Both the position numbers and the translations under genes were made by a program. From Planctomycetales bacterium (GTDB lineage Bacteria > Planctomycetota > Phycisphaerae > SM23-33): 8,820 nucleotides of DNA. Below, piece after piece: positions 1-5,672 of the stretch. The notes beneath the pieces were generated by a model that saw only the letters and a list, made by a program, of their open reading frames with translations, had not been told where the DNA came from and ran no database searches. The stretch is taken from contig DAOVLS010000076.1 in assembly GCA_030631125.1 (NCBI GenBank), forward strand, positions 1 to 8,820, written 5' to 3'. Each line of letters opens with the position of its first letter. Position 1 is the stretch's first letter.

Positions 1-318
1 GAGAGGCCTCTCGGCGACGGTGAATGTAACAATGACGCCTTTGTCGGTCTGCGTCTTTGTGGCGACGACGTTACTGTAGCGTCGGGTTTTCAGCAGCCGC
101 TGCTCATCGTCGCGGACGACCTTTTCGCTGTAGGGCTGGCCCGGGCGGGTCTTGACGTCGGCGAGGACGGCTGATTCGCTCAGGACCTTGTTGCCCTCGA
201 CGCGGACCTCGATAACCGTATTCGGCGCCGCAGCCTCATTCGCCTGGGCGAAAGACGACGCCGACCAGACCAAACAGACCGCCGCCGTTATGATCGCCGC
301 TCGATAGACATGCTTCAC
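1..318 (-). CDS. bamA: BamA-like outer membrane assembly factor, N-terminus (partial)
   Basis: This 106-codon open frame reads from a GTG at 318 to the window edge, so only the N-terminus is seen. Residues 1-26 form a signal peptide: basic start (KHVYR), hydrophobic core (AAIITAAVCLVW) and a cleavage-like SSFAQA. Residues 32-106 fit a first POTRA domain: VIEVRVEGNKVLSESAV, then RPGQPYSEKVVRDDEQRLLKT with RRYSNV, and a closing VTFTVAERPL. This matches the BamA pattern in which the strand ends in V.ERP. BamA inserts beta-barrel proteins into the outer membrane, with POTRA domains in the periplasm. The GTG is favoured because GGGAG lies 7 nt upstream and the ATG at 311 is out of frame. A strong promoter lies at 357-384. 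A TamA-like or other multi-POTRA Omp85 protein cannot be excluded, because the barrel is outside the window. Confidence 0.8.
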   Translation of the reverse strand, partial: MKHVYRAAIITAAVCLVWSASSFAQANEAAAPNTVIEVRVEGNKVLSESAVLADVKTRPGQPYSEKVVRDDEQRLLKTRRYSNVVATKTQTDKGVIVTFTVAERPL

Positions 319-356
319 TGGACTTCTCCCGCTGGACTTTCTTCGAATTGAGAGAA

Positions 357-384
357 ATGATACCTTCACCGGAGGTGATGTCAA
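357..384 (-). promoter_or_regulatory. sigma70-type promoter for the bamA-like gene, with dyad in spacer
   Basis: Read on the minus strand, TTGACA (384-379) is followed after 16 nt by TATCAT (362-357), a full -35 match and a 5/6 -10 match. Transcription would begin near 350, giving a leader of about 32 nt before the GTG at 318. The spacer holds a 13-bp dyad, TCACC-TCC-GGTGA (366-378), exactly between the two hexamers. This suggests the gene is transcribed independently of the dnaB cluster upstream. The hexamers are seen directly; promoter activity and any operator role are inferred. Confidence 0.6.
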
Positions 385-641
385 AAGTTTTTGGTTGGGT
401 GGTGTGCTGGAAGTTGAAAGAAAATAGCGGGATTAATTATAAGGATTTTAATTTTTGCTGAAAAAAGGAGAAAGAATAGCGGGATTTCAGGGATTACAGG
501 ATTATGGGGATTTGGTTTCTTTTAGTTTCTTTTAGCAAAATCAAAATCCCTGAAATCCTGAAATCCCGCTATCTTTCCTTTTCTTCTTCTATGAAATTGT
601 AAAATCCCGCTTTCTTTTTCTCAATCTTTGTTGCAGTTATC
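385..641. repeat. AT-rich spacer with GCGGGATT-type repeats and an imperfect long hairpin
   Basis: This non-coding stretch lies between dnaB and the bamA promoter. It holds four copies of a core reading TAGCGGGATT or its complement: 425-434, 477-486, 562-571 and a variant at 602-613. The two middle copies extend into an inverted repeat, 477-503 against 545-571, with 22 of 27 positions complementary and a loop of about 41 nt rich in TTTTAGTTTC. On the minus strand the hairpin is followed by a pyrimidine-rich ATTCTTTCTCCTTTTTT (480-464), so it could end transcription of the dnaB cluster. I see no ORF or RNA gene here. Confidence 0.6.
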
Positions 642-2102
642 TTATAACCCGTACACTTCTTCGGATGCGTAGTTTTCGAAGCGGATGCACTCTTTCATGA
701 ACGTCAGCGGGACCGTGCCGATAGGGCCGTTGCGCTGCTTGGCGATGATTACCTCGGTCTTGTTGTTGGGCTGGTAGTCCGGGTCGTCGCGGTGGTAGTA
801 GTCCTCGCGGTGCAGCAGGACGACCACGTCGGCGTCCTGTTCGATTGCGCCGCTCTCGCGCAGGTCGCTCATTCGCGGGCGGTGCCCTTCTCTGCCCTCG
901 GCGGCGCGGTTGAGTTGGCTCAGTACGACGATCGGGATGTCCAGTTCGCGGGACAGCGCCTTGAGTCCCCTGGACATCTCGGCAATCTGCTGCTGGCGCG
1001 AGTCAGCCCTTCCCATCGGACTCATTAACTGGAGGTAATCGACGAAGATGCAGTCCAGCCCGTCGCTTGAGGCCATTCGTCGGGCCTTGGCGCGGAGGCG
1101 CAGTATGTTCAGTTCGGCAGAATCGTCTATGAAGATTTGCGCTTTTTCCAGGTCTCCTGCCGCCATTTGCAGGTGGGTCCATTCCTCGGCTGACGGGTTT
1201 CCCCTTCGCAGGCGTGCGGCGTTCTGACGGGCGCGGGCGCAGAGGAACCGCAGCGCCAACTGCGCCCTGGACATCTCCAGCGAAAACAGCAGGACTTTCC
1301 GGTTGTCCTCGACGGCCATGTATTCAGCCATATTCAGCGCCAGTGCGGTCTTGCCCATAGACGGTCTTCCGGCGACGACGATCATCTCGCTTTTCTGGAA
1401 CCCTGCGGTGAGTTCATCGAGTTTGAAATACCCTGTGGCCACGCCGGTTATCATCGAACCGTCGGCGGCAGAGAGGGTCTCGAAGGTCTGCTGGATCAGG
1501 GACTCCAGGCTTTTGGCCTGGTCGCCGATCTGTCGTGAGGCGATCTGGAATATTTTGTGCTCTGCCTGGTCGAGTATCTCGGCGGGGTCGTCCTGACTTT
1601 CATAGGCGTCCTGGGCGATTTGCTGATTGGCGGCGATGAGTTCGCGAAGCAGCGCCTTGTCGCGGACCATTCGAGCGTAGTATTCGACGCTGGCGGTGGA
1701 GGGGACGCTTTCAACCAGACCGGCCAGATAGTCCGTGCCGCCCACCTGTTCCAACAACTTGGCCCGCTGCAACTCCTCCGGGAGCGTCATCAGGTCGATG
1801 GGTTTTCCGGCGTTGTGCATCCGGCAGAGTGCGTCGAAGATAATTCGGTGGGATGGGCGGAAGAAATCATCCGCTCGCGTTATGTGTACAACGATGTCAA
1901 TGGTGCCGGGGTCCAGCACCATAGAGCCGAGGGCGCATACTTCCGCCTCGATGGAGTTCGGCAGGACGCGCTGTCCGGCGGCGGGGCGTTTTGGGCCTTG
2001 CCCGGCCGGGGCCGGAACGTATTCGGGCCCGGGCGACCCGGGTTTTGCAGCCTCTGCCTCCGGAGGCGGTGCGATGCTGTCGGATGCGCCTGCCGTTGCC
2101 AT
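642..2102 (-). CDS. dnaB: replicative DNA helicase DnaB
   Basis: The hexameric helicase unwinds DNA at the replication fork and recruits primase. The product is 486 aa, slightly longer than the usual 450-470. Residues 1-45 are a low-complexity Ala/Pro/Gly leader. The DnaB N-terminal domain starts near RVLPNSIEAEVCALGSM (45-61). The RecA-like domain shows Walker A GRPSMGKT (245-252), a SLEM glutamate (E276), Walker B IFVDYLQLM (352-360), VVLSQLNR (392-399), RMSDLRESGAIEQDAD (410-425) and the arginine-finger region KQRNGP (455-460, R457). No intein is present. The start is supported by GAGGAA about 8 nt upstream. It is the last gene of the S6-SSB-S18-L9-DnaB cluster, 41 nt after rplI. Motifs are intact, so it should be active. 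Confidence 0.97.
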   Translation of the reverse strand: MATAGASDSIAPPPEAEAAKPGSPGPEYVPAPAGQGPKRPAAGQRVLPNSIEAEVCALGSMVLDPGTIDIVVHITRADDFFRPSHRIIFDALCRMHNAGKPIDLMTLPEELQRAKLLEQVGGTDYLAGLVESVPSTASVEYYARMVRDKALLRELIAANQQIAQDAYESQDDPAEILDQAEHKIFQIASRQIGDQAKSLESLIQQTFETLSAADGSMITGVATGYFKLDELTAGFQKSEMIVVAGRPSMGKTALALNMAEYMAVEDNRKVLLFSLEMSRAQLALRFLCARARQNAARLRRGNPSAEEWTHLQMAAGDLEKAQIFIDDSAELNILRLRAKARRMASSDGLDCIFVDYLQLMSPMGRADSRQQQIAEMSRGLKALSRELDIPIVVLSQLNRAAEGREGHRPRMSDLRESGAIEQDADVVVLLHREDYYHRDDPDYQPNNKTEVIIAKQRNGPIGTVPLTFMKECIRFENYASEEVYGL

Positions 2103-2116
2103 TAATCTTCCTCGTT

Positions 2117-2140
2117 CCGGCGCTGTGGTCGCGGCACCGG
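2117..2140 (-). other. GC-rich hairpin just upstream of the dnaB ribosome binding site
   Basis: On the minus strand CCGGTGC (2140-2134) pairs with GCGCCGG (2123-2117), counting one G-U pair, around a 10-nt loop. It fills most of the 41-nt rplI-dnaB junction and ends just before the dnaB ribosome binding site. There is no T-run, so it is not an intrinsic terminator. A role in mRNA processing or in tuning dnaB translation is possible but not shown. Confidence 0.35.
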
Positions 2141-2143
2141 CCG

Positions 2144-2677
2144 TTAGTTTTCCTCGGTATCCTGCTGCTGTTGAGTGTCGCTGCCGTTTTCCGAAACCGG
2201 TTCAGTCTCATCGTCGGCCGGCTGGTCGGATTCCCCGAGCGGAACGACCCACACGCCTATCATGGCTGAAACGTCTTCGGAGAACCGTATCTTTACCTCG
2301 TACTTATCGACTTTGCCGATTGGCTCGTCGAGCATAACGCTTTCGACTTCGATACTGAAGCCTTCGCTGTCGAGCGCCTCGATAATCTGCGCCGGACCCA
2401 CCGAGCCGTAAAGATGACCTTCCTCGTTGGCCCTGGCGGCGATGGTGATCTCTTTGCCGTCCAGTAACTTGGCGCGTGCCTCAAGTTCGGCTTGCTGCCG
2501 GGCCAGTTGCTTGATGTAGGCCTGTTTTGCCGCTTCGATGGCCTTGAGATTGATCTCTGTGGGTTCCATCGCCAGGCCTTGGGGTAGCAGGTAATTTCGC
2601 GCATACCCAGACTTGACCTCAACGACATCGCCGACATGACCCAGATTATCCACAGTTTGACGTAAAAGAAGTTTCAT
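2144..2677 (-). CDS. rplI: 50S ribosomal protein L9
   Basis: L9 binds 23S rRNA near the base of the L1 stalk through its N-terminal domain. A long helix separates the N- and C-terminal globular domains. The product is 177 aa against about 148 in most bacteria. The L9 signature is plain at residues 12-36: LGHVGDVVEVKSGYARNYL followed by LPQGLA. The connecting helix covers about 40-72 and the C-terminal domain about 75-147 (HLYGSVGPAQI). Residues 149-177 are an extra acidic Gln/Asp/Glu tail. The ATG at 2677 begins MKLLL, the expected L9 start. The gene sits between rpsR and dnaB, as in many bacteria. The acidic tail parallels those of S6 and L25 in this cluster. Confidence 0.96.
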   Translation of the reverse strand: MKLLLRQTVDNLGHVGDVVEVKSGYARNYLLPQGLAMEPTEINLKAIEAAKQAYIKQLARQQAELEARAKLLDGKEITIAARANEEGHLYGSVGPAQIIEALDSEGFSIEVESVMLDEPIGKVDKYEVKIRFSEDVSAMIGVWVVPLGESDQPADDETEPVSENGSDTQQQQDTEEN

Positions 2678-2700
2678 CCGACAGCCCTTTCTTTTTTAGC

Positions 2701-2749
2701 AATCAGCAATCAGCATTCAGCGTTCAGCAGTCAGCGTTCAGCAGTCAGT
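2701..2749. repeat. tandem 7-bp repeat, seven units of NNTCAGC
   Basis: The rpsR-rplI spacer contains seven consecutive 7-mers on the plus strand: AATCAGC twice, ATTCAGC, GTTCAGC, AGTCAGC, GTTCAGC and AGTCAGT. A shorter array of the same unit occurs at 6773-6800 in the same orientation. The 7-bp period is not a multiple of three and no gene overlaps it, so it is an intergenic satellite-like element. It lies just upstream of the rplI leader. Confidence 0.75.
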
Positions 2750-2778
2750 ATTTGCATCTGTTCTTTACTGACCGCTGA
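2738..2778. repeat. inverted repeat at the end of the heptad array
   Basis: The last units of the 7-bp array, TCAGCAGTCAGTA (2738-2750), are complementary at 12 of 13 positions to TACTGACCGCTGA (2766-2778) around a 15-nt loop. In the minus-strand transcript the odd pair is G-U, so the RNA stem is continuous. It lies between the rpsR stop and the rplI start and could affect mRNA stability or processing. Function is inferred. Confidence 0.5.
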
Positions 2779-2800
2779 TGGCTGAGATCTGACAGCCTTT

Positions 2801-3085
2801 TTAAGTTATATACGGAATCAGCCCGATGAACCGTGCCCGCTTGATGGCGCGCTTGGCGCTGCGCTGGTGGCGGGCGCAGTTGCCGCTGCGCTTGCGCGAG
2901 AAGATCTTGCCGTGCTGCGTTACGAGTTTCTGAAGGGTGGCAATATCCTTGTAATCTATCTCGCTGGTCTTGTCACGGCAGAACCGGCACTTGCTCTGTT
3001 CGTAGTAGCGGGACTTGTTTCTCTTGTCGCCGCTCCTGCCGCTTCTACCTTGCTTGTCTGATCGACCGAATGACTTTCTGGCCAT
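2801..3085 (-). CDS. rpsR: 30S ribosomal protein S18
   Basis: S18 binds 16S rRNA on the small-subunit platform as a partner of S6. The product is 94 aa, a normal length allowing for a basic Arg/Gly/Lys leader (1-25). The core carries IDYKD (43-47), then TLQKLVTQHGKI and RKRSGNCARHQR (64-75), ending in the family-typical AIKRARFIGLIPY (80-92). Cys33 and Cys36 (CRFC) together with Cys70 and His73 (CARH) make a plausible zinc site, so this is the metal-binding form of S18. AGGAG lies about 11 nt before the ATG. It stands 199 nt downstream of ssb and 123 nt upstream of rplI, with repeats in both gaps. Confidence 0.96.
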   Translation of the reverse strand: MARKSFGRSDKQGRSGRSGDKRNKSRYYEQSKCRFCRDKTSEIDYKDIATLQKLVTQHGKIFSRKRSGNCARHQRSAKRAIKRARFIGLIPYIT

Positions 3086-3142
3086 GTCTTTACTTTCTCC
3101 TGCACTGTTTCGTTAACTTTAAATTTGTCAGTATGGCTATGT

Positions 3143-3216
3143 GACACAGAGACGCAGAGAACAGAAAAAGAACAATCTGTTTTTTTTATATCTCTGTACC
3201 TCTGTGTCTCTGTGTC
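3143..3216. repeat. CACAGAGA-type inverted repeat in the ssb-rpsR spacer
   Basis: GACACAGAGACGCAGAG (3143-3159) and CTCTGTGTCTCTGTGTC (3200-3216) are complementary at 16 of 17 positions; the exception is a G-T wobble. The 40-nt A/T-rich loop contains a smaller AACAGA/TCTGTT stem. This resembles the short degenerate CACAGAGAC repeats common in spacers of some environmental bacteria, as I recall them. In the minus-strand transcript it would form a long hairpin between ssb and rpsR. The rest of the spacer (3086-3142 and 3217-3284) shows no gene. Confidence 0.65.
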
Positions 3217-3284
3217 GAAATTCTAATGCTCACAGATTCAATCCTGACACAGCAGTATCACGAATCACAAAAAAATCACACAAA

Positions 3285-3779
3285 TCAGAACGGGATATCG
3301 TCGCCTTGCGGCGGCGCCGGTTCATCCTGCTGGGGCGGAACGTTTCCTCCCCCGCCGTAATCATCATATTGTCCCTGCTGCTGGGGTGGCGGACCGCTTT
3401 GGGCCTGGGGTTGCCGGGACTGCTGGGGCGCCGCCTTGCCTTGCCCGCCGCCCTGTCCGAGAAACTGGAAACTCTGCACGAATATGCGATGCTTGGAACG
3501 CTTTTGTCCGTCCTTGTCTTCCCATCTGTCCAGCTGAAGTCGGCCCTCGACCAGCACGCTCCGACCTTTCGCCATATATTGATTGAAGGTCTCCGCCTGT
3601 TTACCGAAGATCCGACAGTCGATGAAGCAGGTATCTTCCCGCTGCTCACCGTCCTGACCTCGCCAGCGGTGATTTATCGCCAGTCCGAATTCGCATACAG
3701 GCGTCTGGCTGGGAAGATAAGACAGCTGCGGGTCGCGTGTAAGGTTGCCAACGAGGATGACCTTGTTGTAGTTAGCCAT
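3285..3779 (-). CDS. ssb: single-stranded DNA-binding protein SSB
   Basis: SSB coats single-stranded DNA during replication, repair and recombination and recruits partners through its C-terminal tip. The product is 164 aa, typical for the family. The OB fold occupies about 1-107: NKVILVGNLTRDPQL (5-19), FGLAINHRW, EDTCFIDCRIFGKQAE (48-63), GRSVLVEGRLQLDRWEDKDGQ and the strand HRIFVQSFQFLG. A Gly/Gln/Pro-rich disordered linker (109-158) leads to the acidic tip GDDIPF, the canonical partner-binding motif. AAGGA lies about 9 nt before the ATG, directly after the rpsF stop, with a 15-nt gap, so coupled translation is likely. Its place between rpsF and rpsR is the common bacterial order. Confidence 0.97.
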   Translation of the reverse strand: MANYNKVILVGNLTRDPQLSYLPSQTPVCEFGLAINHRWRGQDGEQREDTCFIDCRIFGKQAETFNQYMAKGRSVLVEGRLQLDRWEDKDGQKRSKHRIFVQSFQFLGQGGGQGKAAPQQSRQPQAQSGPPPQQQGQYDDYGGGGNVPPQQDEPAPPQGDDIPF

Positions 3780-3794
3780 GTGATTGGTCCTTTT

Positions 3795-4361
3795 TTACGT
3801 TTGTTTGTCCTGGTCCGTGGCGTCAGGTTTTTCGCTCGATTGTTCTTCGGACGGTTCTTTCGGCTCGTCGGCATCCGGGGTTTCCGGAGTCTCCGGAGTT
3901 TCCGGAGTCTCCGGAGTTTCGGTGGTTTCCGGGGTTGGTGCGGATTCGTCGGGTGCGGTTTCCTTCGCCGCTTGTTCGGCGGCTTCGGCTTCTTTTTTTG
4001 CGGCGCGTTCCGCCTCTGCTTCGACCCGGCGGGCCTCGGCGAGTGTAGCCGGCGTATCGGCGCCGATCTGCTCGTCGCTGACGTGGTCGGCTGCAAGGAT
4101 CATCGCCCGCAGGAGGTGGTCGCTCAGTTGGATGTCGTGCTGCATCTCGTCGATTTTGGAAGGATCGGCCTTGAAATACGTCAGCACGTACAACCCTCGT
4201 TTTCGCCCTTTGATTTTGTAGGCCAGTCGGCGCTCGTCCCACGGTTTTATGGACAGGACTTCGGCGTCGCCCCGTTCCAGCACCTCGCGCACAGGCGCAC
4301 AGGCCGACTCAAAATCAGAATTATCCGCATCCAGCAGGAACATTGCTTCGTATGTCTTCAT
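3795..4361 (-). CDS. rpsF: 30S ribosomal protein S6 with long acidic tail
   Basis: S6 binds the central domain of 16S rRNA as a dimer with S18. The product is 188 aa, nearly twice the 95-135 aa usual for S6. The conserved core is residues 1-96: MKTYEAMFLLDAD, then WDERRLAYKIKGRKRGLYVL (41-60) and LSDHLLRAMILA (79-90). Residues 106-135 look helical and are rich in Ala, Glu and Lys. Residues 136-188 are disordered and acidic, with a run of Glu-Thr-Pro repeats (about 145-162). The start ATG overlaps the pth stop as ATGA (4358-4361), so translation is probably coupled to pth. A short purine-rich stretch, GGGAAAGAG, precedes it. The tail is unusual; its function is unknown. Confidence 0.95.
   Translation of the reverse strand: MKTYEAMFLLDADNSDFESACAPVREVLERGDAEVLSIKPWDERRLAYKIKGRKRGLYVLTYFKADPSKIDEMQHDIQLSDHLLRAMILAADHVSDEQIGADTPATLAEARRVEAEAERAAKKEAEAAEQAAKETAPDESAPTPETTETPETPETPETPETPDADEPKEPSEEQSSEKPDATDQDKQT
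3874..3936. repeat. 9-bp tandem repeat inside rpsF (Pro-Glu-Thr run)
   Basis: Seven 9-bp units lie in frame within the S6 tail. The four central units (3883-3918) alternate TCCGGAGTC and TCCGGAGTT, so an 18-bp unit is exactly doubled; degenerate units flank them. Each encodes Glu-Thr-Pro on the minus strand. Changes in copy number would lengthen or shorten the S6 tail by three residues without a frameshift. Confidence 0.85.
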
Positions 4362-4984
4362 ATGCTCTTTCCCGTTTCAGGAGGCTTGTCCGTACTTTCG
4401 GCCTCGTGGTTATAGTGATTCATCACGTAGGTAATATCTTTATTTATCCAGTCCTCTACGGCGTTCGCAGCCAATTCGACAGCCTCGGCGATAACCGGTT
4501 TTTCGTCAGGTCTGAACCTGCTCAGTACGTAATCGGCTGAATCCATTTTTTCCGGCGGCGCGCCGACACCGATTCGCAGCCTTGCCAGTCGGTTCGCGCC
4601 CAGCGTTTTCAGTATGTCGCCCAGACCCTTGTGCCCTCCGGCAGAACCAGACGCCCTGGCTCGCAGCCGACCCGTCGGAAGGGCGACATCGTCCAGCACG
4701 ACCAGCACAACCGACGCATCGGACTTGTAGAACGTCGTCATTTCCGCCACGGCCAGTCCTGAACGGTTCATATAAGTCTGCGGCGCCGCCAGCATGACTC
4801 TTTGCCCGCTGACGTTCGCAGTCCAGATCATGGCGTGGAACTTTCGCTTACCACGCCCCGGTTCCCATCGCCGTCGCAACTCCTTCAATACCATAAAGCC
4901 AATATTGTGCCGGGTATCCCGATACTCTCGCCCCGGATTACCCAGGCCCACTACGAATTTTACATCCGCGTTGCGTTCTACCAA
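4358..4984 (-). CDS. pth: peptidyl-tRNA hydrolase
   Basis: Pth cleaves the ester bond of peptidyl-tRNAs that drop off the ribosome, returning free tRNA. With a TTG start at 4984 the product is 208 aa, near the usual 185-205. The TTG has GGAG 7 nt upstream and sits 19 nt after the rplY stop; no ATG or GTG in frame would keep the conserved KFVVGLGNPG (9-18). Motifs are N16 and catalytic H26 (TRHNIGF), APQTYMNRSGLAV (67-79), the aspartate region LDDVALPTGRLR (97-108) and GSAGGHKGLGDI (113-124). The residue after GGH is usually Asn (E. coli N114); here it is Lys119, a conspicuous substitution. The stop overlaps the rpsF start by 4 nt. An upstream extension into rplY is open in frame but unlike Pth. 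Confidence 0.94.
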   Translation of the reverse strand: MVERNADVKFVVGLGNPGREYRDTRHNIGFMVLKELRRRWEPGRGKRKFHAMIWTANVSGQRVMLAAPQTYMNRSGLAVAEMTTFYKSDASVVLVVLDDVALPTGRLRARASGSAGGHKGLGDILKTLGANRLARLRIGVGAPPEKMDSADYVLSRFRPDEKPVIAEAVELAANAVEDWINKDITYVMNHYNHEAESTDKPPETGKSI

Positions 4985-5003
4985 GTTCCGGCTCCGGCGG
5001 AAG

Positions 5004-5657
5004 TTACGACTTATCCGATTCTGCCTGTCCGTCTTCGGCGGATTCTTCTTCAGCCTTTTCGCCGATGACTTCAGGTTCGACAGCGGCTTCTTCCTCGGTC
5101 GGGGCTTCGATTTCCTCGGCCATGACAGAAACCGAAGCAACCACCAATTCGGGGTCATCGGGCGTCGTGATGCCTTCGGGCAGTTCCATCTCCGCCACGC
5201 GAAGCACGTCGCCGGTGTGCATTTCTGCTACCGAGACGCGCAGTTCTTCGGGAATACTCGTTACCACGCACTGGATGTTCAGTTCGCTCAGTTGCTGGCG
5301 GAGCACGCCGTCTTCGGATTCGACGCCCACCGGCGTTCCGCGAAGCACGATTGGAACGGTCACATCCACCTGTTCATCAAGATTCACCCGCGTCAGGTCG
5401 ACGTGGATTATTTCCTGACCCATGTAATCGTGCTGCACGTCCTTGATGAGGAAATTCTGCTCCGTCCCGTCCAGTTCGCATTTCAGGAGTTGTTCGCCGT
5501 GACGGACGGCCAGGTTGATGTCGCGCGCCGAGAGGCTGACGGTCTGATTCTCCTGCCCGTGACCATAGACTATTGCCGGGACCAGGTTTTCCCGTCGAAG
5601 CCGGCGGGATTCTCTCGTACCGAGTTTTTCACGTTTGCTGATCTTCAAAACTGCCAT
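5004..5657 (-). CDS. rplY: 50S ribosomal protein L25 (CTC/TL5 long form)
   Basis: L25 binds 5S rRNA in the large-subunit central protuberance. The product is 217 aa, the two-domain CTC/TL5 type and not the 94-aa E. coli type. The 5S-binding domain is about 1-92: REKLGTRESRRLRRENLVPAI, then VYGHG (30-34), FLIKDVQHDYM and IIHVDLTRVN. The beta-rich TL5 domain spans about 93-180: VTVPIVLRGTPVGV, then GVLRQQLSELNIQC and PEELRVSVAEMHTGD. Residues 181-217 are a strongly acidic Glu/Ala tail. The ATG at 5657 has AAGGGA 8 nt upstream, and only 15 nt separate it from prs. The prs-rplY-pth order is common in bacteria, which supports the assignment. Confidence 0.95.
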   Translation of the reverse strand: MAVLKISKREKLGTRESRRLRRENLVPAIVYGHGQENQTVSLSARDINLAVRHGEQLLKCELDGTEQNFLIKDVQHDYMGQEIIHVDLTRVNLDEQVDVTVPIVLRGTPVGVESEDGVLRQQLSELNIQCVVTSIPEELRVSVAEMHTGDVLRVAEMELPEGITTPDDPELVVASVSVMAEEIEAPTEEEAAVEPEVIGEKAEEESAEDGQAESDKS

Positions 5658-5672
5658 GGATTCATTCCCTTG

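Noticed and set aside
2701..2749. Possible CRISPR array
   Set aside because: Units are 7 bp without spacers, and no cas gene is near; it is a simple tandem repeat.
3160..3188. Intrinsic terminator on the plus strand (AACAGA stem followed by T-run)
   Set aside because: The stem is only 6 bp and A/T-rich, and no plus-strand gene lies upstream for it to serve.
3141..4415. Plus-strand ORF of 424 codons
   Set aside because: It runs antisense across ssb and rpsF, whose products are unmistakable. Its translation is Phe/Arg/Gly-biased with no domain, typical of the reverse frame of a GC-rich gene.
4985..5158. Longer Pth with 58 extra N-terminal residues
   Set aside because: It would overlap the rplY C-terminal coding region in another frame and is Arg/Lys/Pro-rich noise; the TTG at 4984 has a proper ribosome binding site.
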